Origin: Novosphingobium sp.
GTDB taxonomy: Bacteria > Pseudomonadota > Alphaproteobacteria > Sphingomonadales > Sphingomonadaceae
NCBI GenBank assembly: GCA_017744735.1
Contig: JAGIAR010000007.1
Location: 1-64,000, forward strand
Length of the DNA stretch: 64,000 nucleotides
Direction of reading: 5' to 3'
The notes under the pieces were generated by a model that worked only from the letters and a program-made list of their open reading frames with translations, searched no databases and was not told the DNA's origin. This document shows, piece by piece, positions 1 to 8,827 of this stretch (position 1 is its first letter; each line of letters opens with the position of its first letter). Position numbers and translations under genes: made by a program.

Positions 1-768
<768 letters not shown>

Positions 769-861
769 CTATCCTGTGCTTCGAATGTTGGACACCGCGC
801 TTTCGCTTCCCAAAAGATGGCAAAGCGGATCGGCGGCTCGTTGGATCACTCCTGCCGCGCG

Positions 862-889
862 ATATAGGGTGGGTTTCCCTTGGCACAAG
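862..889 (-). promoter_or_regulatory. Putative sigma-32 (RpoH) heat-shock promoter of dnaK
   Basis: Reading the minus strand, CTTG (886-889) is followed by a 17-nt spacer and CCTATAT (862-868). This matches the alphaproteobacterial RpoH pattern CTTG-N17-CYTATnT as I recall it. It lies about 100 bases upstream of the dnaK start codon, a normal leader length. Seen directly: both hexamer-like elements and the spacing. Use by RpoH is inferred. Confidence 0.7.
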
Positions 890-935
890 GTTTCACGGCG
901 ACTAGAAATTCCAAAGTCTTTGGAGAGGAATTGCC

Positions 936-1430
936 ATGAAATCCGCCCTTTTCGCCGCTTCCGCGCTGGTTCTCGCCGGCATCGGCCTCGCTTCCTGCGG
1001 CAAGGGCGGCTCGGAACCTTCCGCGGCTGCGTCGGAAGCGGCGCCCGAGGCGCCCTCGGGGATCTCGGTGGCGGACGGACGCCTGGTCCTGCCGGCGGTG
1101 AAGGGCAATCCCGGCGCGGTCTATTTCGACGTCACCAACAACGGCGCCAAGGACACTGCGATCGCGGGCGCTTTCGTTGACGGCGCCAAGAGCGCGATGC
1201 TGCACACCTCGGTCGAAATGAACGGGATGAGCGCGATGAAGGACATGGACCAGATCGCGGTTGCCAAGGGCGCGACCGTACGGTTCGCCCCGGGCGGCAA
1301 TCACGTGATGGCGATGGATCTCGATCCCGCTCTGCAGGCCGGCGGCACCACCGAAGTCACCCTCACCTTCTCCGATGGCGACAAGGTCAGCTTCGAGGCG
1401 AAGGTGCTCGCGGCCGGGGACGCGCGCTGA
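936..1430 (+). CDS. PCu(A)C-family periplasmic copper chaperone, lipoprotein
   Basis: A 164-residue copper-binding protein of the PCu(A)C (DUF461) family, thought to carry Cu(I) in the periplasm for cytochrome oxidase assembly or copper handling. The N-terminus is a lipoprotein signal with lipobox LASC (lipidated Cys21), followed by an Ala/Glu/Ser-rich linker. The full metal signature H-X10-M-X21-H-X-M is present with exact spacing: His90, Met101, His123 and Met125. A good AGAGGA ribosome site precedes the ATG. It stands between divergent dnaK and a vgr-related gene and has no obvious oxidase genes next to it here. Confidence 0.9.
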   Translation: MKSALFAASALVLAGIGLASCGKGGSEPSAAASEAAPEAPSGISVADGRLVLPAVKGNPGAVYFDVTNNGAKDTAIAGAFVDGAKSAMLHTSVEMNGMSAMKDMDQIAVAKGATVRFAPGGNHVMAMDLDPALQAGGTTEVTLTFSDGDKVSFEAKVLAAGDAR

Positions 1431-1495
1431 GCCATGCCTGCCCGGCGGGCGGCGAACGGCCGCTGACGCCGGGCGAGATCGCGCTTGCGCACTCG

Positions 1496-1906
1496 GTGTT
1501 CGGGACCGCGATCGACTACGCGCGAGTGCGCATCAAACGGCGAAAATGGTTTCCGTTCCAGCCCAGCAAGGTGGTGATGGCGCCGCGCGGGCATCTTCAC
1601 TTCCACCCCGACAGTGGAAGCTATTGCGACGATTTCGGCACCGCTTCGCTGGACCGGCAGGGATTGTTCATCCACGAGATGACGCATGTCTGGCAGCACC
1701 AGAATGGCATTTTCCTGCCGCTCCGCCGCCTGCCCTTCAGCCGCTATCGCTACGAGCTCGTCCGGGGCAAGCCGTTGGCATCCTATGGGATCGAGCAGCA
1801 GGCGGAGATAGTCCGCCACGCCTTCCTCCTGCGGAGGGGCGCGGCAATAGCCGGCGCAGACCGGGCGGCCTACGCCAGGCTGGTCGATTTTCCGGGAGCC
1901 AGCTGA
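1496..1906 (+). CDS. vgr-related protein with HExxH motif (DUF4157-like putative metallopeptidase fold)
   Basis: Matches the short sphingomonad proteins usually labelled vgr-related protein; function unknown. The core IHEMTHVWQHQ contains a zincin-type HExxH, preceded by FHPDSGSYCDDF and followed by an Arg-rich helix. The listed start is a GTG at 1496, but the frame stays open upstream and encodes PLTPGEIALAHSVFG, which resembles the usual N-terminus of the family. No ATG, GTG or TTG lies in frame upstream as far back as about 1320, so the true start may be a CTG at 1427, overlapping the preceding stop and about 8 nt after a GGGGA. It is likely cotranscribed with the copper chaperone gene. 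No signal peptide is visible. Confidence 0.65.
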   Translation: MFGTAIDYARVRIKRRKWFPFQPSKVVMAPRGHLHFHPDSGSYCDDFGTASLDRQGLFIHEMTHVWQHQNGIFLPLRRLPFSRYRYELVRGKPLASYGIEQQAEIVRHAFLLRRGAAIAGADRAAYARLVDFPGAS

Positions 1907-1907
1907 C

Positions 1908-2171
1908 CTAGTCGCAGCGGACCTCGTATTCGTGGCCGTCGCGGTCGCGCCGATAGCACCTGCCGTCCTTCTTGATCAACGCACCGCCGACCGCGCCGGC
2001 GGCCGCGCCGATCGCCGCGCCCTCGGCGACGTCGCCGCCGGTCACCAGGCCGACGCCGGCACCGACCGCGCCTCCCGCAAGTGCGCCTTCCCCGGCATAA
2101 TTGCTCGCGCAGGCGCCGAGCGCGAAAGCCGGGGCCAGCAATGCCGCGGCGATCAGTCCATGCTTTCTCAT
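1908..2171 (-). CDS. Small glycine-zipper lipoprotein
   Basis: An 87-residue protein starting at MRKHGLIAAALL. It has a lipobox LGAC, then a Gly/Ala-rich stretch (GALAGGAVGAGVGLVTGG...GAAIGAAAGAVGGALI) typical of glycine-zipper proteins, and a short charged tail RCYRRDRDGHEYEVRC with two cysteines. A membrane or outer-membrane location is inferred from the lipobox. The ATG at 2171 was preferred over a start 20 codons upstream because it gives a proper signal peptide. Its 3' end faces the vgr-related gene with one base between the stops. Confidence 0.75.
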   Translation of the reverse strand: MRKHGLIAAALLAPAFALGACASNYAGEGALAGGAVGAGVGLVTGGDVAEGAAIGAAAGAVGGALIKKDGRCYRRDRDGHEYEVRCD

Positions 2172-2321
2172 CGGGTTTCTCCAGTCGCTCCGTGTTACGG
2201 AACCAACCGTGCGACGCCGCAAGAGTTGCACCGTTGGGCGTAGGATCGGGTCCGCTCGCCCTGTTTAAAACGGTTGCCGCCTGCCTTCGTTTGCGCGACA
2301 TCCCACGACGGGAGAGACAAA

Positions 2322-2999
2322 ATGCCGCACGCCGTCGATCATTCGGCGATCCTCGATCGCCTTGCCGCCACCCGTGGCGGTGTCCGCAACAGCTTTACCG
2401 ACCTCGATCCGGCGCGGACCGCGCACCTGATCATCGACATGCAGAACGGCTTCATGGAGGAAGGCGCGCCGGTCGAAGTGCCGATGGCACGTGAGATCGT
2501 CGATAACGTTAACCGCGTCTCCGCGGCGATCCGCGAGGCCGGCGGGCGCAACGTGTTCGTCCGCTTTACCACCCCGCCCGAAGGCTCGCCGAGCTGGTCG
2601 ACCTTCCATTTCCGGATGGGGCCCGCGGCCGAAGGCCACAAGGAGGCGTTCACGCCTGGCGCGCACTACTGGCAGCTCTGGCCGGGCCTCGACGTCCGCG
2701 ACGAAGACCTGGTGGTCGAAAAGCAGCGCTTCAGCGCCTTCACGCCCGGCACCAGCGATCTGGATGCGATCCTCAAGGGTCATGGCATCGACACCGTGCT
2801 GATCTCCGGCACGCTGACCAATTGCTGCTGCGAAAGCACCGCGCGCGACGCGATGCAGCACAATTACCGCGTGCTGATCGCGGCAGACGCCAATGCCGCG
2901 CTGACCGACGAAGAACACGCAGCCACGCTGCACAACATGGCCTTCGTGTTCGCGGACCTGCACTCGACCGGGGAGATCGAGGCGCTGTTTGGAGGGTAA
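2322..2999 (+). CDS. Isochorismatase-family cysteine hydrolase
   Basis: A 225-residue cysteine hydrolase of the isochorismatase/nicotinamidase superfamily, cytoplasmic; the substrate cannot be told from sequence. The catalytic triad is visible: Asp in HLIIDMQNGF, Lys in VVEKQRFSAF, and Cys in the TLTNCCCESTARDA loop. It is preceded by a GGAGAG ribosome site seven bases before the ATG, which decides the start against an upstream in-frame ATG at 2274. It ends convergently to grpE with a strong hairpin between them. Confidence 0.88.
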   Translation: MPHAVDHSAILDRLAATRGGVRNSFTDLDPARTAHLIIDMQNGFMEEGAPVEVPMAREIVDNVNRVSAAIREAGGRNVFVRFTTPPEGSPSWSTFHFRMGPAAEGHKEAFTPGAHYWQLWPGLDVRDEDLVVEKQRFSAFTPGTSDLDAILKGHGIDTVLISGTLTNCCCESTARDAMQHNYRVLIAADANAALTDEEHAATLHNMAFVFADLHSTGEIEALFGG

Positions 3000-3058
3000 C
3001 CCCTCTCCAACTGATAGCGCAGCTTGCTCCGCAGGAGCTAGCGCAGCTTGGAGAGGGG
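3000..3058. terminator. Bidirectional hairpin between convergent genes
   Basis: A perfect 11-bp inverted repeat, CCCCTCTCCAA (3000-3010) and TTGGAGAGGGG (3048-3058), flanks a 37-nt loop. The loop region holds a direct repeat of TAGCGCAGCTTG and a secondary AGCTTGCTCCGCAGGAGCT stem. It begins at the stop of the isochorismatase gene and ends 8 bp before the grpE stop, the right place for a two-way terminator. There is no T-run, so it may act as an RNA-stabilising hairpin or a mobile palindromic repeat. Confidence 0.6.
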
Positions 3059-3066
3059 TATCGAAC

Positions 3067-3642
3067 TCAGTCCGGCTTTTTCGCCACCACCACCATCGCG
3101 GGCCGCAGCAGGCGGTCCTTGAGCATGTAGCCGGCCTGCATCTCCTGCACGATCGTGCCGGGGGCGACGTCGGTGCTGGGCACTTCCATCATCGCCTGGT
3201 GCTGGTTCGGGTCGAGCGGCATGCCGGTAGCGGCGATGCGGCTGATGCCGTGCGCGGCGAAGACCTTGTCGACTTCGCGCTGGGTCGCCTCGATTCCGGC
3301 GATGAAGTTGCGCAGCTTCTCGTCCTCGCGCATTTCGGGCGAGACCGCGTCGAGCGCGCGGGCGAGATTGTCCGCAACCGAGAGGATTTCGCGCGCGAAG
3401 CCGGTCACCGCATAGGTGCGGGCGTCGGCGATGTCCTTCTCGAGCCGGCGGCGCACGTTCTGGGTCTCGGCCTGCGCGTAAAGGACGTTCTGCTGGGTCG
3501 AGGCGAGCTCGTCCTGCAGCTTGGTCAGTTCTTCGAGGACCGATTCGGCTTCATTGTTCTGTTCGAGCAATTCCTCCGGCACACCGGCCAATTCGGCCGC
3601 CGCTGCTTCGTCGAGAGGTTGCTTCCTGTCTTCGTCCATCAT
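3067..3642 (-). CDS. grpE: Nucleotide exchange factor GrpE
   Basis: A 191-residue GrpE, the ADP-release factor for DnaK. It has an acidic N-terminus, a long coiled coil (about residues 35-90, rich in Glu/Gln/Leu heptads) and the C-terminal beta domain with the family signature ending DRLLRPAMVVVAKKPD. It lies 13 bp downstream of hrcA on the same strand, so the two form an operon, as in many alphaproteobacteria. Unlike in some genomes, dnaK is not adjacent: an isochorismatase gene and three others intervene. Confidence 0.97.
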   Translation of the reverse strand: MMDEDRKQPLDEAAAAELAGVPEELLEQNNEAESVLEELTKLQDELASTQQNVLYAQAETQNVRRRLEKDIADARTYAVTGFAREILSVADNLARALDAVSPEMREDEKLRNFIAGIEATQREVDKVFAAHGISRIAATGMPLDPNQHQAMMEVPSTDVAPGTIVQEMQAGYMLKDRLLRPAMVVVAKKPD

Positions 3643-3655
3643 GCGTATTCTTTTG

Positions 3656-4699
3656 TTATCCGATCAATTTGCCCAACGACTGAGCGGTGAAATCCACCAT
3701 GGGGACGACGCGCGCGTAATTCAACCGTGTCGGCCCTATGACACCGACCACGCCGACCACCCTACCCTCGCGGTCGCGATAGGGCGAGGCGATCACCGAC
3801 GAGCCCGAAAGCGCGAACAGGCGGTTCTCCGAACCGATGAAGATCCGGGTCGAATCCGCCTCGCGCGCGCTCTCAAGCAATTGCGCGATCGACTGCTTGT
3901 TCTCGAGATCGTCGAGCAACTGCCGTACCCGCTCGATATCCCCAAGTGCCTCTTCGTCGAGCAGCTTGGCCTGCCCGCGCACGATCAACACCGGCCGTCG
4001 CGCCGCGTCCTCGCTCCACACCGCCAGCCCGCGCTCGACGAGATCGCGGCTCGCTTCGTCGAGCGCGGTCTTGCCGGTCGAGATTTCGCGCAGCATCGCC
4101 TTGACCGCATCGGCCAGGGTCCGCCCCGCCAGGCGCGCCGAGATGTAGTTGCTCGCCTGCTCCAGCGCCGAGGAGGGAATGCCGACCGGCAGCGCGAGCA
4201 CCCGGTTTTCGAGATGGCCGTCCTCGCCTACCAGCACCGCCAGAGCATTGCCCGGCGACAGCGGGACCAGAGTCATCTGGCTCAGCCGCGGCTCGCGGCG
4301 CGGCACCATCACCACCCCGGCGGCGGCGGAGATCTCGGACAGCACTGCGCTGGTCGCCTCGAGCGCCTGCTCGATCGGGCCGGGCTGCTTGAGCCGCCGC
4401 TCGATTGCGGCGCGCTCCTGCGCGGTCGGCTCGGCCACCTGCATCATCCCGTCGACAAACAGCCGCAGCCCGGTTTCGGTCGGCATTCGTCCGGCGCTGG
4501 TATGCGGTGCGGCAAGCAGGCCGAGGCTTTCGAGGTCCGACAGCACCGAGCGGATCGAGGCGGGCGAGAGGTTGAGCCCCGCCTCCCCCGCGAGCCGCTT
4601 CGACCCGACCGGCTGGCCGGTGTCGAGATAGCCCTCGACCACCAGGCGGAAGATCTCGCGGGCGCGTGTGGTCAGTTCGGTGACGGGCGGGTTGGGCAT
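3656..4699 (-). CDS. hrcA: Heat-inducible transcription repressor HrcA
   Basis: A 347-residue HrcA, the repressor that binds CIRCE elements and is relieved on heat shock when GroE is titrated. The N-terminal winged helix carries the family motif PVGSKRLAGEAGLNLSPASIR, followed by the GAF-like domain with VLVGEDGHLENRVL. The gene starts 12 bp after the stop of the upstream DUF6438 gene and leads into grpE. I looked for a CIRCE palindrome (TTAGCACTC-N9-GAGTGCTAA) just upstream and do not see one, so its own targets may be elsewhere, such as groES-groEL. Confidence 0.97.
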   Translation of the reverse strand: MPNPPVTELTTRAREIFRLVVEGYLDTGQPVGSKRLAGEAGLNLSPASIRSVLSDLESLGLLAAPHTSAGRMPTETGLRLFVDGMMQVAEPTAQERAAIERRLKQPGPIEQALEATSAVLSEISAAAGVVMVPRREPRLSQMTLVPLSPGNALAVLVGEDGHLENRVLALPVGIPSSALEQASNYISARLAGRTLADAVKAMLREISTGKTALDEASRDLVERGLAVWSEDAARRPVLIVRGQAKLLDEEALGDIERVRQLLDDLENKQSIAQLLESAREADSTRIFIGSENRLFALSGSSVIASPYRDREGRVVGVVGVIGPTRLNYARVVPMVDFTAQSLGKLIG

Positions 4700-4711
4700 G
4701 ATCGGCCCTAG

Positions 4712-5224
4712 CTAACCGCCACGCCGGTCATATTCAAAGCGGTTCTCGGCGCGGCCGACGAGATCGTCGAGCGGCAGTTCCTGCCACGCATTGCGCAGAT
4801 CGGGCCGGATCGTCTCCAGTTCCGGTACGCGGCAGCCGAGATACCAGTTGAGCGAATCGTGCCCGCCCGGTGCAATCCAGCGCACGTCTACGCTCGGGCT
4901 GTCGGTTGCGACCGGGACCGGGCAGTGACCGTAGTCGTAGCGCTTCCCGCCATGCGGGCGGAACGGGCGGAGACGGGCGAAGAAGGTCCGCACCTGTTCC
5001 GGCGTCGCGGTGAATTCGTGCGTGCCCTTGGTCTTGACGAAACGGCCGCCTTCATAGGTGCCGTGGCCGTCAGCCGAAACCGTGACGACGAACACCGGGC
5101 AACTGCCGAAACACGGCGTGGTTTCGAAGCGGACGCTCTGCGGCGGCGGCGGCGAATCCGCCTCGGGCATGATGGCGCAGCCGGTTAGCAGGGCGGCGGC
5201 AGCGAGTATGGCGATGAAACGCAT
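4712..5224 (-). CDS. DUF6438-type lipoprotein
   Basis: A 170-residue lipoprotein starting [16 protein letters not shown] (lipobox LTGC, Cys at residue 16). The mature part begins with a Pro run and then the DUF6438 signature: [22 protein letters not shown] and [15 protein letters not shown]. Four conserved cysteines are visible (CFGSC, GHCPV, LGCRV). Function is unknown. The open frame extends far upstream, but only the ATG at 5224 gives a signal peptide. It lies just upstream of hrcA-grpE and may be cotranscribed with them; it is divergent from rph with 88 bp between starts. Confidence 0.8.
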   Translation of the reverse strand: MRFIAILAAAALLTGCAIMPEADSPPPPQSVRFETTPCFGSCPVFVVTVSADGHGTYEGGRFVKTKGTHEFTATPEQVRTFFARLRPFRPHGGKRYDYGHCPVPVATDSPSVDVRWIAPGGHDSLNWYLGCRVPELETIRPDLRNAWQELPLDDLVGRAENRFEYDRRGG

Positions 5225-5312
5225 GTGTGACCAAACCTCTCGGCGAAAAAATGCCGGTGGCATCGTGAACCCGCCGTGGCTAGGGGCAGTTCCAACACAA
5301 GCGGAGATTCCC

Positions 5313-6026
5313 ATGCGTCCTTCCGGCCGTGCGCCCGATGAAATGCGCTCTATCGAAATCGTCACCGGCTTCACCAAACACGCCGAAGGCTCGGTGCTGG
5401 TGTCGTTCGGCGACACCAAGGTGCTGGTCACCGCCAGCGTCGAGGAGCGCCTGCCGCCGTGGCTCAAGGGCAAGGGCGAAGGCTGGGTCACCGGCGAATA
5501 TTCGATGCTTCCGCGCGCCACCCACACCCGCGGCCAACGCGAGGCGGCCAAGGGCAAGCAGTCGGGCCGGACGCAGGAAATCCAGCGCCTGATCGGGCGG
5601 GCGCTGCGCGCCGTCACCGATCTCAAGAAGCTCGGCGAGCGCCAGATCACCCTCGATTGCGACGTGATCCAGGCCGATGGCGGCACGCGCACCGCGGCGA
5701 TCTCGGGCGCGTGGGTCGCGCTGCGGCTCGCGGTCGACGGGCTGATGGCCAAGGGGCTGATCGCCGAGGATCCGATCGTCTCGCGGATCGCGGCGGTGAG
5801 CTGCGGGATCGTCAAGGGGACGCCGGTGCTCGATCTCGACTATGTCGAGGACAGCTCGGCCGATGCCGACGCCAATTTCGTGCTGATCGAGGGCGGCCAG
5901 ATCGCCGAGGTCCAGGCGACCGCCGAAGGCGCGACCTATGACGAGGAAGGCCTGCTGCGCCTGCTCCGCTTGGCGCGGATCGGCTGCGACCGGATCTATG
6001 CGGCGCAGGCTGCGGCGACCAAGTGA
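5313..6026 (+). CDS. rph: Ribonuclease PH
   Basis: A 237-residue phosphorolytic 3'-5' exoribonuclease that trims tRNA 3' ends. Start chosen at [17 protein letters not shown], the usual family N-terminus. Diagnostic stretches are [41 protein letters not shown] and [20 protein letters not shown]. The length is exactly that of the family. The stop overlaps the rdgB start by 4 bp. Divergent placement beside hrcA is the common alphaproteobacterial arrangement. Confidence 0.97.
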   Translation: MRPSGRAPDEMRSIEIVTGFTKHAEGSVLVSFGDTKVLVTASVEERLPPWLKGKGEGWVTGEYSMLPRATHTRGQREAAKGKQSGRTQEIQRLIGRALRAVTDLKKLGERQITLDCDVIQADGGTRTAAISGAWVALRLAVDGLMAKGLIAEDPIVSRIAAVSCGIVKGTPVLDLDYVEDSSADADANFVLIEGGQIAEVQATAEGATYDEEGLLRLLRLARIGCDRIYAAQAAATK

Positions 6027-6652
6027 CACGCAAGCTCGGTTCCGGCAGGCTGGTGATCGCCACGCATAATGCGGGCAAGCTGAAGGAAATCGGGGCCTTG
6101 CTCGCGCCTTATGGGGTCGAGTGCATTTCCGCGGGGGCGCTCGGCCTGCCCGAGCCGGACGAGACCGGGACCACTTTCGTCGAAAACGCGCTGCTCAAGG
6201 CGCGCGCTGCGGCGGAGGCAAGCGGGATCGTGGCGCTGGCGGACGACAGCGGGCTGTCGGTCGAGGCGCTCGGCGGACGCCCCGGCGTCTACACCGCCGA
6301 CTGGGCCGAGCGGCAGTGGTTCGAGGGCGATCCGGGTCGCGACTGGTACATGGCGATGGGCAAGGTCGAGGGAATGCTGGCGGCGAAAGGCCCCGAAACC
6401 CCGCGCGACGCGGCGTTTCATTGCGTGCTGGCCTTGGCCTGGCCCGACGGCGAAAGCGCGGTCTACGAAGGCACCTGCGCCGGCTCGCTGACCTGGCCGC
6501 CGCGCGGGACGATGGGCTTCGGCTACGATCCGGTGTTCGTGCCGGCCGGCCATGCGCAGAGCTTCGCCGAGATCGACCCGGACGAGAAGCACCGCATCAG
6601 CCACCGCGCCGATGCCTTCGCCAAGCTGGTTTCGGAGCAGTTCGCCAGCTAG
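6023..6652 (+). CDS. rdgB: dITP/XTP pyrophosphatase (RdgB/HAM1)
   Basis: A 209-residue non-canonical purine NTP pyrophosphatase that cleans dITP, ITP and XTP from the nucleotide pool. The N-terminal substrate motif [15 protein letters not shown] and the [25 protein letters not shown] motif are both present, and the C-terminus reads [19 protein letters not shown]...HRISHRADA. It starts at a GTG at 6023 that overlaps the rph stop (GTGA), indicating translational coupling in an rph-rdgB-hemW-xer run. Confidence 0.96.
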   Translation: MTRKLGSGRLVIATHNAGKLKEIGALLAPYGVECISAGALGLPEPDETGTTFVENALLKARAAAEASGIVALADDSGLSVEALGGRPGVYTADWAERQWFEGDPGRDWYMAMGKVEGMLAAKGPETPRDAAFHCVLALAWPDGESAVYEGTCAGSLTWPPRGTMGFGYDPVFVPAGHAQSFAEIDPDEKHRISHRADAFAKLVSEQFAS

Positions 6653-6661
6653 GATCGGCCG

Positions 6662-7807
6662 ATGGCCCGCGCGCTCTACATCCACTGGCCCTTCTGCCTC
6701 GCCAAGTGCCCCTATTGCGACTTCAACTCGCATGTGCGGGAGCGGGTGGAGCAGGATATCTGGCGCGAGGCCTTGCTCGCCGATCTGCGGCACGAGGCGG
6801 AGCTGGCGGGCGGCGAGAGGCTGGAGAGCATCTTCTTCGGCGGCGGCACGCCCTCCCTGATGCCCCTTGCGACGGTCGAAGCGCTGTTGAACGAGGCGGA
6901 GAAGCTTTGGGGCTTCGCGCCCGGGATCGAGATCACGCTGGAGGCCAATCCCTCTTCGGTCGAGGCGGGAAAGTTCAGGGATCTGGCGCTGGCCGGGGTC
7001 AATCGCACCTCGCTCGGCCTGCAATCGCTCGACGACGGGGCGCTGCGATTCCTGGGCCGGCTTCACGGGGTTGAGGAAGGACTCAACGCCCTGCAGACCG
7101 CACTCAAGGTGTTCGAGCGGGTATCTTTCGACCTGATCTACGCCCTGCCCGGCCAGACCCCGACTCAGTGGCGCGAGCAGCTCGAAACCGCGCTGGGTTT
7201 CGGCACTTCGCACCTCTCGCTCTACCAGTTGACGATCGAGCCCGGCACCCGCTTCGAGACGATGGTCCGCAAGGGCGATTTCACCCCGCTCGACGATGAC
7301 GCAGCCGCCGACCTCTTCGCCCTGACTCGCGAGCTGACCGCCGCGGCAGGCCTGCCCGCCTACGAAATCTCCAACCATGCCCGCTCCGGCGAGGAGAGCC
7401 GCCACAATCTCACCTACTGGCGCTATCAGGATTACGCCGGCATCGGTCCGGGTGCGCACGGGCGGCGCGGCGGGTGCGCGACGGTGCGACACAGGAAGCC
7501 CGAGAACTGGCTTGCGGCGATCGCGGAGGCGGGCCACGGGATCGCCGAACAGCGCGCCCTGCCGCTGAACGAGCAGACGAGCGAGGCGCTGCTGATGGGC
7601 CTGCGGCTCGCCGAGGGGATCGACCTCGCCGCACTTTCCGCGCGGTTCGGGATCGACGGCCTGATCGACCGCGACCGGCTCGCCTTCTACCAGACGCAGG
7701 GGCTGGTGCGGCAGGAGGGTGACCGGGTGACGGTGACCGACGCCGGGATGCCGCTGCTCGACGCGCTGCTGGGCGAACTGGTCCCGGCCGAACTGGTCGC
7801 GGCGTGA
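6662..7807 (+). CDS. hemW: Radical SAM heme chaperone HemW
   Basis: A 381-residue radical SAM protein of the HemW (HemN-like) family, a heme-trafficking protein formerly annotated as oxygen-independent coproporphyrinogen oxidase. The iron-sulfur motif is C12-x3-C16-x2-C19 in FCLAKCPYCDFNSH, followed by FFGGGTPSLM and ITLEANPSSVE. HemN itself has an extra N-terminal segment that is absent here, which favours HemW. It starts 9 bp after rdgB and its stop overlaps the next gene by 4 bp. Confidence 0.93.
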   Translation: MARALYIHWPFCLAKCPYCDFNSHVRERVEQDIWREALLADLRHEAELAGGERLESIFFGGGTPSLMPLATVEALLNEAEKLWGFAPGIEITLEANPSSVEAGKFRDLALAGVNRTSLGLQSLDDGALRFLGRLHGVEEGLNALQTALKVFERVSFDLIYALPGQTPTQWREQLETALGFGTSHLSLYQLTIEPGTRFETMVRKGDFTPLDDDAAADLFALTRELTAAAGLPAYEISNHARSGEESRHNLTYWRYQDYAGIGPGAHGRRGGCATVRHRKPENWLAAIAEAGHGIAEQRALPLNEQTSEALLMGLRLAEGIDLAALSARFGIDGLIDRDRLAFYQTQGLVRQEGDRVTVTDAGMPLLDALLGELVPAELVAA

Positions 7808-8697
7808 ACAAGGCGGATATTCTCGAAGCCTGGGGGTCCCACCTTTCCGAAGGCCGCCGCCGCTCGCCCCACACCGTCCGCGCCTATCTCGCCAGCGCCG
7901 CGCGGCTGCTCGACACGCTGCCCGACAGCGACTGGCCAGCGCTCGCCCGGCTCGACGGCCCCGCTTTGCGCCGCCAGCTTGCCGCGCGCCGGGCCGAGGG
8001 AATCGGCAACGTCAGCGCGGCCCGCGAGCTCTCCGCGCTCAAGAGCTTCCTTGCCTTCGCCCGCGAGCAGGCGGGGATCGCCGAGGCTGCCCCACCCCGC
8101 GTGCGGGGGCCGCGGGTCAAGAAGGGCCTGCCGCGCCCCATCACCCCCGACGACGCACTCAACGTCGCCGACGCCGTGAAGGGCATGGCAGCAACCGACT
8201 GGATCGGCGCGCGCGACCGGGCGGTGCTGCTGCTGCTTTACGGCGCCGGACTGCGGATCGCCGAGGCGCTGTCGCTGACCGGCGCCGCGCTGCCGCTGGG
8301 CGAGACGCTGCTGGTGACCGGCAAGGGCAACAAGCAGCGCGTCGTCCCGCTGCTGCCGATCGTGCGCGAGGGCGTGGCCGCCTATGCCGCGCAATGCCCG
8401 TGGCCGCTGGCGAAGGACGAACCGCTGTTCCGCGGCGCCAAGGGCGGTCCGCTCAACCAGGGCATGGTGCAGAAGGCGATGGCGGCCGCACGGATCGCGC
8501 TGGGCCTGCCCGAAACCGCGACTCCGCACGCGCTGCGCCACAGCTTCGCGACCCATCTGCTCGGTGCCGGGGCGGATTTGCGCAGCCTGCAGGAACTGCT
8601 CGGCCATGCGAGCCTCGGCTCGACCCAGATCTACACCAAGGTCGACCAGGCGGTGCTGCTGGAAACCTATCGCACTGCCCATCCGCGGGGCCGCTGA
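7804..8697 (+). CDS. xerC: Tyrosine recombinase XerC/XerD
   Basis: A 297-residue site-specific recombinase resolving chromosome dimers at dif. It has an N-terminal SAM-like DNA-binding domain (about residues 1-85) and a catalytic domain with Arg151 (GAGLRIAEAL), Lys174 (GKGNKQR), His242 and Arg245 (HALRHSFATH), His268 (LLGHASLGST) and nucleophile Tyr277. It starts with a GTG overlapping the hemW stop. It is a complete housekeeping Xer rather than an island integrase, judging by length and operon position. XerC is preferred over XerD, but the two cannot be separated with certainty by eye. Confidence 0.88.
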   Translation: MNKADILEAWGSHLSEGRRRSPHTVRAYLASAARLLDTLPDSDWPALARLDGPALRRQLAARRAEGIGNVSAARELSALKSFLAFAREQAGIAEAAPPRVRGPRVKKGLPRPITPDDALNVADAVKGMAATDWIGARDRAVLLLLYGAGLRIAEALSLTGAALPLGETLLVTGKGNKQRVVPLLPIVREGVAAYAAQCPWPLAKDEPLFRGAKGGPLNQGMVQKAMAAARIALGLPETATPHALRHSFATHLLGAGADLRSLQELLGHASLGSTQIYTKVDQAVLLETYRTAHPRGR

Positions 8698-8705
8698 TCC
8701 CACCC

Positions 8706-8784
8706 CGTCGCCCCAGCGTAGGCTGGGACCTCTCGCGGGCGTGCACCTGCTGCCGGAGATGCCAGCTTCCGCTGGCATGACGGT
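8706..8784. repeat. Paired-hairpin intergenic repeat, copy A
   Basis: Two short stem-loops sit about 30 bp apart: CCCAGC-GTAG-GCTGGG (8712-8727) and ATGCCAGC-TTCC-GCTGGCAT (8759-8778). It lies in the gap between the xer stop and the GCS2-like gene. It shares its layout (two hairpins with 4-nt loops, the stem ends reading into CCCAG or GGG) with the repeats at 10256, 10970, 18696 and 40451. Confidence 0.7.
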
Positions 8785-8827
8785 CGGGCGCGAGGCATAG
8801 TCCCCGCCATTCGGTTCAGGGGGGATC

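Noticed and set aside
4700..4760. CIRCE operator before hrcA
   Set aside because: No TTAGCACTC-N9-GAGTGCTAA-like pair could be found in this stretch.
7804..8697. Integrase of a mobile island
   Set aside because: Length, operon with hemW and intact Xer layout indicate a housekeeping recombinase; no att sites or cargo nearby.
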